Program-made: the position numbers and the translations under genes
Source of the DNA: Bacteroidales bacterium GP3
Lineage (GTDB): Bacteria; Bacteroidota; Bacteroidia; Bacteroidales; Muribaculaceae
Length of the DNA: 19,336 bases
NCBI GenBank assembly: GCA_001701075.1
Contig: DAAK01000162.1
Span: 5,953-25,288, forward strand
Direction: 5' to 3'
The notes under the pieces: model-generated
The model's input: the letters and a program-made list of their open reading frames with translations, nothing else
What the model was told of the DNA's origin: nothing
Databases searched by the model: none
Shown here: one piece after another, positions 8,556 to 16,928 of the stretch
How the letters are laid out: every line of letters starts with the position of its first letter
Position numbering within the stretch: position 1 is the stretch's first letter

Positions 8556-10265
8556 TTAAAAATCAGTTTCATAGTAACCGTCTACCGTAACACGTATATC
8601 ATCGAGTTTGATAAATAGATCCGGTCCAAGAGCTTCTGTATTATTGGCAGTATCTTGAGATACAATAGCTTTGAATTTGACTCCATCAAATCCATGTATC
8701 GGTCCGTTTGCTCCCTCTAAGGAAAGAGTCACCGGAGTCTTATCTGAATTTGGCTCTACTGAAAGCGAACTTTCCTCTTTTGTAGGAATGACATTACCAT
8801 TTTTATCAATAGGATAAATAGAGAGATGTACACCTACTGGAAGATTTGTGCTGCATGAAGCCTTCAGATGAATCTTAGAAATGTTGACATCATCAAGGTC
8901 ATCACTTCCCCATCCGTCGACAGAAGTCTCATATATCACTTTTGAACCAGCGCCAAAACCGAGAGGAGCAATGAAGTCGTATGTTCCATCAGCCTTACCT
9001 ATATTTCCTAATGGGAAATCTTCCACATCACCGGCAAATACGATATTCTGAATATTCACTGAAATGCTCTCAGGCAGACCACCAACCTGATTGCTGGTGA
9101 GAATTTCACGCAGCTCATCAAAAGGAACAAGCACGTAACCTTCTTTTGCTGTACAGAAAGCTAAGTTTGAATGTTCACCTTCCATTGTAAAGGTTTCACT
9201 TGGATGTGAATCTGATACTCCTCCTTTGAAATTAGAAGTAAGATTAATGACACCTTTACCCTTAAGTCCATACTTTCCAACTGGATTATTTATACTTATA
9301 AGGATCTGAGGATCTGCAATTATAATCTCAGTGTCCGGACTATCGAGGAAATCGGGAAGACCACTCAAGGAAATCGGAGCAATATCAATACCATTCATCT
9401 GATAATTAATAATACCACTAAAGCTTGCAAGATTGAAAGAAGATACAAAGTAATTAGCATCAATGTTGACATTGGCTGGTATAGTAACATTCTTGAGAGT
9501 CATGACAATCTGTCCGGATATAACACCTACATTACCGGAAATTCCAAGCTCTCCATTTTCCACCGTACCTTTATCTTCGAGAGCGAGACCGTCAGCAACT
9601 AAATTGATAACAGCAGTTCCATCGGGTTCTACGGGGAGTTCGGCAATATTAATGACTCCAGTCTTATTATTATATCCTTCTGCATCTGTCATCAAGCCCC
9701 AAGGGAGTTGAATTACAAGATTTCTAAACGAAACTTTACATTCTCCGTTCACAAGATCTTGAGGAACTGAAAGGACAACCTTAACATCAATCGGATTTAA
9801 TGTCTTTATATCATTAAGAACCTTAAGAGCAGGGTCTACATTCTCCATCTTGAACTCATATTTCTGAAGTGGAGTTTCCGGCAGATCAAGCGGTAGATCT
9901 TCAACCACAAATCCTGGAACAGATGGCATATTGACTGATATATGCGATGGTTGGATATCCAATGAATTCACATGAACGCCGTTGATACTAAATTCAGACG
10001 TCTCAATAGAGCCTCCTTTGCTTATTGCATAAGCTTCTTGTCCTGCTATCTCTATCTTGGAAATATTTTCATTATCGTCAAGGCTTATGACATTTTCCAA
10101 TTTAATTTCAGAGACGTTAACAGGCACCGTAAGATTGTCTACAGTAAAGCGAGATGTCGTGTCAATGTCTGTAAGGTCGTATTTGTCGTCTACACAAGCG
10201 GTAGCAAGCGAAACCGTCGCTAATGACAATACTCCTTTGATCAGTGTTTGTCTGTTGATTTGCAT
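8556..10265 (-). CDS. Large Bacteroidales lipoprotein of unknown function
   Basis: I do not recognise a named function. The 569-residue protein has a lipoprotein signal peptide with lipobox LATAC, giving acylated Cys24, followed by VDDKYD. Acidic residues right after the Cys resemble the surface-export signal described for Bacteroidota lipoproteins, so exposure on the outer face is possible. The following segment (DLTDIDTTSRFTVDNLTVPVNVSEI) is a start seen in several hypothetical Bacteroidales lipoproteins. The rest is almost entirely short beta strands with Gly/Asn/Asp turns and no obvious catalytic motif, suggesting stacked Ig-like or sandwich domains. Only two further Cys are present. It is the first gene of a unit with the DUF5723-like gene, so the pair probably acts together at the outer membrane, for example in adhesion, matrix or transport. 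Function is open. Confidence 0.7.
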   Translation of the reverse strand: MQINRQTLIKGVLSLATVSLATACVDDKYDLTDIDTTSRFTVDNLTVPVNVSEIKLENVISLDDNENISKIEIAGQEAYAISKGGSIETSEFSINGVHVNSLDIQPSHISVNMPSVPGFVVEDLPLDLPETPLQKYEFKMENVDPALKVLNDIKTLNPIDVKVVLSVPQDLVNGECKVSFRNLVIQLPWGLMTDAEGYNNKTGVINIAELPVEPDGTAVINLVADGLALEDKGTVENGELGISGNVGVISGQIVMTLKNVTIPANVNIDANYFVSSFNLASFSGIINYQMNGIDIAPISLSGLPDFLDSPDTEIIIADPQILISINNPVGKYGLKGKGVINLTSNFKGGVSDSHPSETFTMEGEHSNLAFCTAKEGYVLVPFDELREILTSNQVGGLPESISVNIQNIVFAGDVEDFPLGNIGKADGTYDFIAPLGFGAGSKVIYETSVDGWGSDDLDDVNISKIHLKASCSTNLPVGVHLSIYPIDKNGNVIPTKEESSLSVEPNSDKTPVTLSLEGANGPIHGFDGVKFKAIVSQDTANNTEALGPDLFIKLDDIRVTVDGYYETDF

Positions 10266-10297
10266 CTTGATTATTGTTGTTTATGAATAGTTATTTG

Positions 10298-10350
10298 CAA
10301 ATTTATTTGTAAAAAATACGTTTGTAAGTGTAATTCTGGCTACAAAATTA
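10298..10350 (-). promoter_or_regulatory. Candidate -7 boxes for the lipoprotein/DUF5723 unit
   Basis: Two minus-strand matches to TAnnTTTG lie upstream of the lipoprotein start: TAAATTTG at 10298-10305 and TAATTTTG at 10343-10350. Neither has a TTTG at the normal 19-21 base distance, so which one is used, or whether both are, cannot be decided from sequence. Confidence 0.35.
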
Positions 10351-10378
10351 TAAAAAAAAATTGAGACTTTAGTCTAAA

Positions 10379-10418
10379 ATAGAAAAAAAATGGTCTAATC
10401 ATAACCGATTAGACCATT
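10379..10418 (-). terminator. Rho-independent terminator of the galE operon
   Basis: A perfect 12-bp inverted repeat (AATGGTCTAATC, 6-nt loop, GATTAGACCATT; 10389-10418) is followed on the minus strand by eight T residues. It lies 51 bases after the galE stop codon and closes that transcription unit. Confidence 0.92.
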
Positions 10419-10469
10419 ATTTAGACTATTTTGCTCCAACTCATATGATAAAGGATGGAGCCTAAGTAA

Positions 10470-11489
10470 TTACATTAGTGATTTTTGCCATCTCCAAGCG
10501 TTGGCAAGAGTCTCACCAACAGGGACTTCGGCCTTCCATCCGAGCACATTATTAGCTTTGTCAGGAATAGCCCATATCTTTTCGATATCACCTTCACGCC
10601 TTGCTCCTATCTTATGAGGAACAGGTACGCCTGTAGATTTCTCGAATTCATTTATAAGCTCAAGAACAGAGACACCGCGACCGGTACCAAGATTGAAAAT
10701 TTCAATGCTGTCGGTATCTTCACCATCAAGCATCCTGCGCATTGCTACTACATGAGCCTTTGCAAGATCCACCACATCAATATAGTCGCGTATGCAGCTA
10801 CCATCAGGTGTATTATAGTCATCTCCAAATACTGTCAGCTCCTTGCGTATTCCTGCAGCTGCCTGTGTCAGATAAGGCACAAGATTCTGTGGTACTCCAA
10901 GAGGAAGCTCACCTATCTTTGCACTTGGGTGAGCACCAATCGGATTGAAATAGCGAAGGATAATGCTCTTTACAGGAGCACCGCTGTGGATATAGTCTGT
11001 AATGATTTCTTCAGAAATCTGCTTGGTGTTGCCGTAAGGCGAAGTAGCCGGTTTGATAGGAGCAGTCTCGTCGATCGGATTTACGTCTGGCTCACCATAT
11101 ACGGTACAACTGCTGGAGAAAACAATTCCCTTCACCCCATACTGAGGCATGCACTCAAGGAGATTGATCAGAGTATTAAGATTGTTTCTATAATAAAGGA
11201 GAGGTTTCTGGACACTTTCTCCTACCGCCTTTGAGGCAGCAAAATTGATAATCCCTTTGATACCTGGATTCTGCTCAAAAAGCTTCTTGACAGTATCAAG
11301 ATCAGTACAGTCTCCCTCTACAAAAACAGGAGCTATACCAGTTATTGCCTCTATACCTTTAAGCACATCCCGGTTAGAGTTTGACAAATTATCGATTATC
11401 ACCACTTCATAGCCCGCTTGTTGAAGCTCAACTACAGTGTGGCTTCCGATATAACCAGTACCACCGGTAACTAATATTTTTGTCGCCAT
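10470..11489 (-). CDS. galE: UDP-glucose 4-epimerase
   Basis: GalE interconverts UDP-glucose and UDP-galactose in the cytoplasm using bound NAD, feeding the Leloir pathway and surface-glycan synthesis. The 339-residue protein has the normal length. The Rossmann signature TGGTGYIGSH is at residues 8-17 and Asp33 in IIDNL should bind the adenosine ribose. The short-chain dehydrogenase catalytic set is present as the Ser triplet at 125-127 and Tyr152-x-x-x-Lys156 in PYGNTK. Other GalE hallmarks include KAVGES near residue 87, RYFNPIGAHPS and the C-terminal WAIPDKANNVLGW. The family also includes GlcNAc/GalNAc-active epimerases, which cannot be excluded. It starts 4 bases after the nucleotidyltransferase stop codon, so the two are translationally close and probably functionally linked in UDP-sugar supply. 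A terminator follows. Confidence 0.95.
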   Translation of the reverse strand: MATKILVTGGTGYIGSHTVVELQQAGYEVVIIDNLSNSNRDVLKGIEAITGIAPVFVEGDCTDLDTVKKLFEQNPGIKGIINFAASKAVGESVQKPLLYYRNNLNTLINLLECMPQYGVKGIVFSSSCTVYGEPDVNPIDETAPIKPATSPYGNTKQISEEIITDYIHSGAPVKSIILRYFNPIGAHPSAKIGELPLGVPQNLVPYLTQAAAGIRKELTVFGDDYNTPDGSCIRDYIDVVDLAKAHVVAMRRMLDGEDTDSIEIFNLGTGRGVSVLELINEFEKSTGVPVPHKIGARREGDIEKIWAIPDKANNVLGWKAEVPVGETLANAWRWQKSLM

Positions 11490-11493
11490 TTTA

Positions 11494-12399
11494 TTATTTT
11501 TTAAAGAGTGGTGAAGGATAAACTCCTGCGTCTACGAGAGCTTTGAACTGATCAACTGTAGCTTGACGGTCGGCAGCGAAAGTCACTCCAAACCATTTGG
11601 AAGGAGTTTGAACTACCTTTAGTGTGGCCTCTCCATTCTGTATAAGGTCGTTGACGACGGTCGGGATATAGAATTCCGATTTCAATTCGTTGCCATGCTC
11701 CTGAAGGAACTTGACAAAAGCTTTCTCACTATAGCCGAAATAGTCGGGAGTGAATCCCCACATATTCATACTGACACTGCTTCCTGCCGGGAAAGGTTTC
11801 TCAACTTCATCCTCAATATGGATAAGGCCCTCACCTTTTCGCTGGATGCCGTGGCATTCCTTGACACCTGTGAGGTAGCCATCTTCATTCACTTCGCAGA
11901 GACCACGGCTAACGCCACCATTTTCGCTTAGTGTATTTTCAATACGGAAACCAATCATGCAGTATTCTCCAGTCTTTCCTTCAAGATCTTTCAGGGTCTC
12001 AGCTGCAAGCTGGAAACTTTCAGGGCCATAATAGTCGTCGGCATTGATCACGACAAACGGCTCCTTTATTACATCCTTAGCCATCAAAACGGCATGGTTG
12101 GTACCCCATGGTTTCTGACGTCCTTTTGGAACAGTAAAGCCTTCCGGAAGATCATGAATATCCTGGAACACCACTTCTACTGGAACATGACCTTCATATT
12201 TGGAGATTATCTTGTCGCGGAAATCCTGTTCGAAATCGCGACGGATCACAAAGACAATCTTTCCAAAACCAGCGCGTAGGGCGTCATAGACACTATAGTC
12301 CATGATAGTTTCACCTGAAGGACCAAGTGAGTCAAGCTGCTTGAGGCCTCCGTAGCGGCTTCCCATTCCTGCAGCAAGGATAAACAAAGTAGGTTTCAT
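11494..12399 (-). CDS. Sugar-phosphate nucleotidyltransferase
   Basis: This 301-residue cytoplasmic protein is a GT-A fold nucleotidyltransferase, the family that joins a nucleoside triphosphate to a sugar 1-phosphate with release of pyrophosphate. The nucleotide-binding signature LAAGMGSRYGGLKQ runs from residue 8 to 21, including Arg15 and Lys20. The metal-binding pair Asp121-Asp122 sits in VVINADDYYG, and KPWGTNHAV (96-104) matches the conserved GTxxA region. The substrate is not proven: the short form without a left-handed beta-helix rules out GlmU-type acetylation, and UTP plus glucose- or related sugar 1-phosphate is a reasonable guess because galE follows after 4 bases. It lies 27 bases after the holB-like gene and has no visible promoter of its own, so it is probably transcribed from 13581-13612. 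Confidence 0.85.
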   Translation of the reverse strand: MKPTLFILAAGMGSRYGGLKQLDSLGPSGETIMDYSVYDALRAGFGKIVFVIRRDFEQDFRDKIISKYEGHVPVEVVFQDIHDLPEGFTVPKGRQKPWGTNHAVLMAKDVIKEPFVVINADDYYGPESFQLAAETLKDLEGKTGEYCMIGFRIENTLSENGGVSRGLCEVNEDGYLTGVKECHGIQRKGEGLIHIEDEVEKPFPAGSSVSMNMWGFTPDYFGYSEKAFVKFLQEHGNELKSEFYIPTVVNDLIQNGEATLKVVQTPSKWFGVTFAADRQATVDQFKALVDAGVYPSPLFKK

Positions 12400-12426
12400 A
12401 TTTAATTAGTGTTTTTAGGTAATATT

Positions 12427-13539
12427 TTATTTTCTAAGTAGCTTCATGACTTTGAGCATGAAATCAAACAACACAAGGCGTGCGTTGCCATTTCTGAGCA
12501 CATCATCGTGAGCCCTTTGGATTTCAGCTATTATTCGTTCTACATTTTTATGATTGATAAAAGGAGAGAATTTGACATTGAAATCCGCTTCACTTCTTGT
12601 CATCGTGTTAAGGTCAGGAGTCCTCATATTGTATATGAAACTCTCCCTAGTCATCCTGGCACAATAGACAAGGAATCGCGACGTCTTCTCTCTACCCATG
12701 GCAGCAATTGAATCGCTGAGCATACGAAGAGCAGCAGCATTTTGTGCGTAGGCAAATCGCATCAGTTGAATGAAGATAGTCGAGAACTCCTTTATTTCCC
12801 CGCCATCGCCGGTCATATCAAGAGCCTTGATTATATTCCCCTCAGAAAGATTTGATACTTCCTGAGCTTCTGCAAATGGGAATCCTTCTTTGACCAAGAT
12901 ATCACACACCTCAGCTTCATTTAGAGGTTTCAGGTTGAATCTTTGGGTCCGGGAAAAAATGGTTGGCAACAATTTGTCAGGCTCATTGCTGACAAGAAGG
13001 AAGATTGTGTCTGGAAAGGGTTCCTCAAGAAGCTTTAGCAATGCATTGGCACACTGAGGCTGCATCTTCTCTGGCATCCAGATGACATATGTCTTATATC
13101 TATAGGCGAAACTTGAGAGCGCAGCTGTTCGTGAAATTTCAGCCGCATCATTTCTATAGATGACAGGGATAGCATTCCCGGCTTCAATGCATCGGGCCCA
13201 TTCCTCTTTTGGCATGTATGAATGTTTGTCGAGAAATTCATACCATTGCGAAATGAATGTGTCGGTATTCTTGGTAGCTGCACCAATTCGAGGGAATACA
13301 TAATGCACATCAGGATTATTATGATGGGCGTTTTGAAGACACGCCGGGCATCTCCCACAGCTATCGCCATCTTTACGGTCCATACAGTAAAGATAGCTTA
13401 TGAAAGCTCTGGCTACGCGCATCTTTCCGATACCTTCTTGCCCACCCAATAAAATCGCATGGGGAATATGGTCAGTATCCACGATATCTCGTAGGGATGC
13501 GATAGTAGATTTATGTCCAGTTATGTCCGAAAATTTCAT
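12427..13539 (-). CDS. holB: DNA polymerase III delta' subunit (clamp-loader)
   Basis: This 370-residue AAA+ protein should be the delta' subunit of the clamp loader, which opens and places the beta sliding clamp on primed DNA. Gly32-Gly-Gln-Glu-Gly-Ile-Gly-Lys39 is a P-loop relic, but the next residue is Met rather than Ser/Thr, so ATP binding or hydrolysis is doubtful, as expected for delta'. Cys52, Cys61, Cys64 and Cys67 form the clamp-loader zinc module. ANALLKLLEEP is the diagnostic motif after the sensor region, and FSRTQRF is the SRC-like element, with Cys replaced by Thr. A full-length loader ATPase (DnaX) would be much longer. Together with a dedicated divergent promoter, it heads a run of three minus-strand genes (holB-like, nucleotidyltransferase, galE) whose later members have an unrelated role. 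Confidence 0.88.
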   Translation of the reverse strand: MKFSDITGHKSTIASLRDIVDTDHIPHAILLGGQEGIGKMRVARAFISYLYCMDRKDGDSCGRCPACLQNAHHNNPDVHYVFPRIGAATKNTDTFISQWYEFLDKHSYMPKEEWARCIEAGNAIPVIYRNDAAEISRTAALSSFAYRYKTYVIWMPEKMQPQCANALLKLLEEPFPDTIFLLVSNEPDKLLPTIFSRTQRFNLKPLNEAEVCDILVKEGFPFAEAQEVSNLSEGNIIKALDMTGDGGEIKEFSTIFIQLMRFAYAQNAAALRMLSDSIAAMGREKTSRFLVYCARMTRESFIYNMRTPDLNTMTRSEADFNVKFSPFINHKNVERIIAEIQRAHDDVLRNGNARLVLFDFMLKVMKLLRK

Positions 13540-13580
13540 GTCTTTTCACATTCCTAAGGAGTATTAGACCCTTTTCTCCG

Positions 13581-13612
13581 CAAATTTACAAAAAAATTAA
13601 GGCTGAACCAAA
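13581..13612 (-). promoter_or_regulatory. Promoter of the holB-nucleotidyltransferase-galE run
   Basis: The minus strand reads TTTG (13609-13612), 20 bases, then TAAATTTG (13581-13588). This is an exact fit to the Bacteroidetes TTTG-N19-21-TAnnTTTG promoter. It lies 41 bases upstream of the holB start codon. Confidence 0.8.
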
Positions 13613-13621
13613 TTTTTTTAT

Positions 13622-13629
13622 TAAGTTTG
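13622..13629 (+). promoter_or_regulatory. Probable -7 box of the AddB-like gene
   Basis: TAAGTTTG on the plus strand, followed by C, matches TAnnTTTG and lies 22 bases before the ATG. No TTTG occurs at the -33 distance. It is nearly back-to-back with the holB promoter, so the two divergent promoters share about 50 bases. Confidence 0.55.
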
Positions 13630-13651
13630 CACAAAAAAGATATTCATTTCG

Positions 13652-16600
13652 ATGGCAGTTACTTTTCTTGAATCTGTAGTTAAGGCTTATGTTGAGAGCG
13701 GCAAGGACTTGTCCGACTACTTATTTGTGTTTCCAAGTCGACGTGCTTGCACATTCTTTCTTAAGAACATGACAAGCGCTCAGAATAGAAGAGTAGCCAT
13801 ACTTCCAGAGGTCACCACCATGTCTGAATTCGTGGAAAAAGTATCTGGAAGAGTTGTTGCCGGACGCATTGAGCTCCTTTTTATCATGTATAAGGCATAC
13901 GTAAATCTGCTTATGGATAATGGTGCCACTACCATTCAGGAATTCGACAGGTTCAGACGTTGGGGAGAGACTGCCCTCTCTGATTTCAACGAAGTGGATA
14001 TGCAGGATACGGATCCGGATGAAATTTTCAAAAATGTAAAAGACCTACGTGAAATCAGCTCCAATTTTCTTACTGAAGAGCAGCTCAAGGTAATGGAGGA
14101 ATACTTTGGCCAAGTCTATGATCCGGCAGAGGTGGCAACTTCTTTTTGGAAAGATTTCAATGATAATAAAGAAGACGATCTTCATAAAAAGTTCCTTCCC
14201 ATTTGGCAGACAATGGCTCCTTTATATCATGCTTTCCATGAGTCTCTTGAAAAGCAAAGTCTGATCTCATCTGGGGGAACATATCGGATTGCTGCGGAAG
14301 TGCTTGAAAAGGAAGTCCCCGAGTGTATCACGGCCAGCAAAATAATATTTGTCGGATTCAATGCCTTGACTCGAACAGAAAGCCGTATTTTCGATGCCCT
14401 GACAAAATATGAGACAAATGATGGAAGCGAACCATTTGCCGATTTCTTTTGGGACACACCGGGACCGGTGATCAACGATAAGGCGTCGGCGGCCGGAAGA
14501 TATGTAATCCGCAATAAAGAAAGATGGCCTTCTCCCGATTGGGCTATCCCCTATATCGCAATGGCTGACATCAACGATCTTCCAGAAAAAATCAAGGTAA
14601 TTGCAGTTCCGTCAAATTCTCTTCAGGCAAAAGTGGTAGGTGACGAAATCGATGATATTTGTCAAAAAATCGACAATTCAGAGTTAAAAGATGCCAAGGT
14701 CGCCGTGGTACTTCCTGATGAAAATCTTCTTATTCCCACTCTCTATTCCCTCCCTGACATCAATTCTGATGTCAATATCACTATGGGATATCCATTGAAA
14801 CTTTCTGGAGCTGCTACTTTTGTATCGCTCTTGCGGCGTATGCAGTCGAGCAGGAGGAAATCCGGCAATAGAATTGGTTATTATTACAAAGATCTTGAGG
14901 GGGTACTATCTCATCCTTTCAGCCGGGTCATTTTTGGCAACGCTGTCTCAAAGGTAAAAGAGTGGATAAAAAAACACCACCACTCTATCGTCAACATCCA
15001 TGACATTAGAGATATTTCAGAAGATATGTCTGTGCTTCTGAATCCTCTTCCTGATGATGCGACACCTGATGAAGCAGTAAGATGGCTAATTGCAATTCTT
15101 CAAAGAGTCTCAGAATCTATTGAAGATTCCGATTTAAAGATTCTGAAGAATAATGTCGATGTGGCCAACATTAAATTCTACTGCATGTTGCTTTCCCAGC
15201 TGCATGCGACCGTAGAGGAATATGGAATATCAATGCAATGGCGCACATTCCTCTCACTTGCCGACCGATTGATTTCAGCTGAGACTGTGACATTTGAAGG
15301 TCAGCCTCTTAGTGGTCTGCAGGTGATGGGTATGCTTGAGACCCGAGCACTCGATTTTGAGCGCATAATCATCCCATCTCTCAACGAAAGAATCTTGCCA
15401 GCCCGCAGAAGGGTGAGAACTTTCATCTCTGATTCTTTGCGCAAAGCATATGGTCTTCCTCCTGTAAATTATTCGGAATCTATATTCGCATATTATTTCT
15501 TCCGTATGATAGCCAGGGCTAAGGAAGTAGTGCTCCTTTACGATTCCCGATCTTCAGAAGGTGCAAGAAGTGGAGATGTTTCACGATATGTGTTGCAACT
15601 CCAATATCTCTATGCAAAGGAGAGATTGAAGATTGAATCCCGTTCTTTTGACATATCCAAGTCTGATCTTAAACCTTCCCCAATAGATAAGACTGAGGAA
15701 ATTATAGATATTCTTTCAGCTTATAGGGATCAAAGTAAAGAGGGCACGAATCTTTCGGCTACTGCCCTCACATGCTATGCAAACTGCCAGATACGTTTTT
15801 ATTTTGAGCATCTTCTTAAGCTTCGCACCGATATTGAATCTGTAGACTATATTGACCCTATCACGCAAGGCAACATCCTGCATTTTGTCATGCAAAATAT
15901 TTATCTTCCAATTGATCTGCAAGGTCACTATCTCAGACATCCTGAAGTAATCGACGCAAACCTTATCGAATCTAAAATAAAGAATACTAAAGAAATTGAT
16001 AGATTAATAAGAGTCGGAATCAACAAGGAGCACTTTCATCGCACTGAAGACAAGTTAGACACCCCTATCAAAGGGTCTGCTGCGTTTGTGGCTAAGATTC
16101 TTAGGACTCAAGTCATCAACATTCTTGAATTCGACCTGAAGCAGACTCCATTCCTTTTGTATGGTGTAGAAATTGCGGGGAACGTATGCATCAAAATGCC
16201 TGAAGGAAATCCTGTCAACATGAGGTTTGCAATCGACCGATTGGATGGCATGGATAAAAATGAAAACGGCAATCATCGGCAGCAACTGCGAGTCGTCGAT
16301 TACAAGACAGGGACAATACATGTCAACTCCGAATCCATGCAAAGTGTGTTTGAAGGAGATTCTAAAGGGAAAAATCTTATTCAGCTTTGGCTCTATGCCA
16401 ATCTTTTTGATGCATTGACGGATAAGAATCTTCCTAAAGACGCAGAGCGTCCGGTGTTAAACCTATTTGGGATTGAGAGTGGATTGCCAAAGCAACCGTT
16501 GACTCTGGAACTCTATGATGTGAATACCATAAATAAAGGTAAGCACACATATCCTATAGTGTCAAACGTAGAGCAGAAAGTGCATACTGAGTTAAATGAG

Positions 16601-16723
16601 GAGTTCTTGAATCTCTTGGAAAATACTCTGACTGGGATGTTCGATCCAGATCTTCCATTCACTCCTGCGAATGATCCTAAGTCATGCACCTATTGTCCAT
16701 TCAAGACAATATGTTGGAGATAA
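13652..16723 (+). CDS. AddB-like PD-(D/E)XK nuclease with iron-sulfur cysteine set
   Basis: This 1023-residue protein matches the AddB-type partner of recombination helicase-nucleases, which process double-strand DNA ends for RecA loading. The N-terminal half is helicase-like. The opening VFPSRRACTFFLKNM (26-40) is typical of the Bacteroidota form, but no Walker A motif is present, so it is unlikely to be an active motor. SLNERILPARR near residue 575 is a late helicase-like motif. The C-terminal nuclease has GNILHFVMQ near residue 745, Asp862 in AIDRLD and Asp883-Tyr-Lys885 as the PD-(D/E)XK core. Cys712, Cys1012, Cys1015 and Cys1021 give the expected 4Fe-4S clasp around the nuclease domain. 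The expected helicase partner AddA is not within the window. The gene runs divergently from holB and ends 215 bases before L25. Confidence 0.82.
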   Translation: MAVTFLESVVKAYVESGKDLSDYLFVFPSRRACTFFLKNMTSAQNRRVAILPEVTTMSEFVEKVSGRVVAGRIELLFIMYKAYVNLLMDNGATTIQEFDRFRRWGETALSDFNEVDMQDTDPDEIFKNVKDLREISSNFLTEEQLKVMEEYFGQVYDPAEVATSFWKDFNDNKEDDLHKKFLPIWQTMAPLYHAFHESLEKQSLISSGGTYRIAAEVLEKEVPECITASKIIFVGFNALTRTESRIFDALTKYETNDGSEPFADFFWDTPGPVINDKASAAGRYVIRNKERWPSPDWAIPYIAMADINDLPEKIKVIAVPSNSLQAKVVGDEIDDICQKIDNSELKDAKVAVVLPDENLLIPTLYSLPDINSDVNITMGYPLKLSGAATFVSLLRRMQSSRRKSGNRIGYYYKDLEGVLSHPFSRVIFGNAVSKVKEWIKKHHHSIVNIHDIRDISEDMSVLLNPLPDDATPDEAVRWLIAILQRVSESIEDSDLKILKNNVDVANIKFYCMLLSQLHATVEEYGISMQWRTFLSLADRLISAETVTFEGQPLSGLQVMGMLETRALDFERIIIPSLNERILPARRRVRTFISDSLRKAYGLPPVNYSESIFAYYFFRMIARAKEVVLLYDSRSSEGARSGDVSRYVLQLQYLYAKERLKIESRSFDISKSDLKPSPIDKTEEIIDILSAYRDQSKEGTNLSATALTCYANCQIRFYFEHLLKLRTDIESVDYIDPITQGNILHFVMQNIYLPIDLQGHYLRHPEVIDANLIESKIKNTKEIDRLIRVGINKEHFHRTEDKLDTPIKGSAAFVAKILRTQVINILEFDLKQTPFLLYGVEIAGNVCIKMPEGNPVNMRFAIDRLDGMDKNENGNHRQQLRVVDYKTGTIHVNSESMQSVFEGDSKGKNLIQLWLYANLFDALTDKNLPKDAERPVLNLFGIESGLPKQPLTLELYDVNTINKGKHTYPIVSNVEQKVHTELNEEFLNLLENTLTGMFDPDLPFTPANDPKSCTYCPFKTICWR

Positions 16724-16791
16724 AATGTGATTATAACACTCACTCTTAATATTATATTCAATTAAGTTTCGCATGTGATACTTAAATAATA

Positions 16792-16823
16792 TTTGGCTAA
16801 TTCAAAAATTTTTAGTAACTTTG
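16792..16823 (+). promoter_or_regulatory. Promoter of the L25/CTC gene
   Basis: TTTG (16792-16795), 20 bases, then TAACTTTG (16816-16823) exactly match the Bacteroidetes housekeeping promoter. A start of transcription near 16830 would give a 5' leader of about 110 bases. The strength of the match suits a highly expressed ribosomal gene. Confidence 0.88.
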
Positions 16824-16928
16824 CACCCGAAAAAGCCCAAAAGCAATAAAGGGCGGCTGAAAAGGCATCGCGAATGCCCAGAGCCGGACCCACAGTGTGA
16901 TGGGAAATATTGTAATATTTTTAGTAAC
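16808..16928 (+). repeat. 12-bp direct repeat flanking the L25 leader
   Basis: The 12-mer ATTTTTAGTAAC occurs at 16808-16819, overlapping the first half of the -7 box, and again at 16917-16928, ending 10 bases before the L25 start codon. The copies are 109 bases apart (start to start). They could be a protein-binding pair or a sequence duplication. The second copy lacks the TTTG, so it is not a second -7 box. Confidence 0.6.

Noticed and set aside
10365..10376. Small palindrome AGACTTTAGTCT near the galE terminator
   Set aside because: Five-base arms with a two-base centre; too short to support a function.
10433..10461. GCTCCA/TGGAGC inverted repeat between the galE stop and its terminator
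   Set aside because: Six pairs around a 17-base loop, no T-run; the strong terminator at 10379-10418 explains the region.
10485..11234. 249-codon open frame on the plus strand
   Set aside because: It lies entirely antisense to galE, whose catalytic motifs and full length are clear; its translation shows no family features and no promoter match was seen for it.
16745..16769. Hairpin CTTAAT/ATTAAG followed by TTTC as a terminator for the AddB-like gene
   Set aside because: Only six mostly A-T pairs with a 10-base loop and a poor T-run; not distinguishable from chance in AT-rich DNA.
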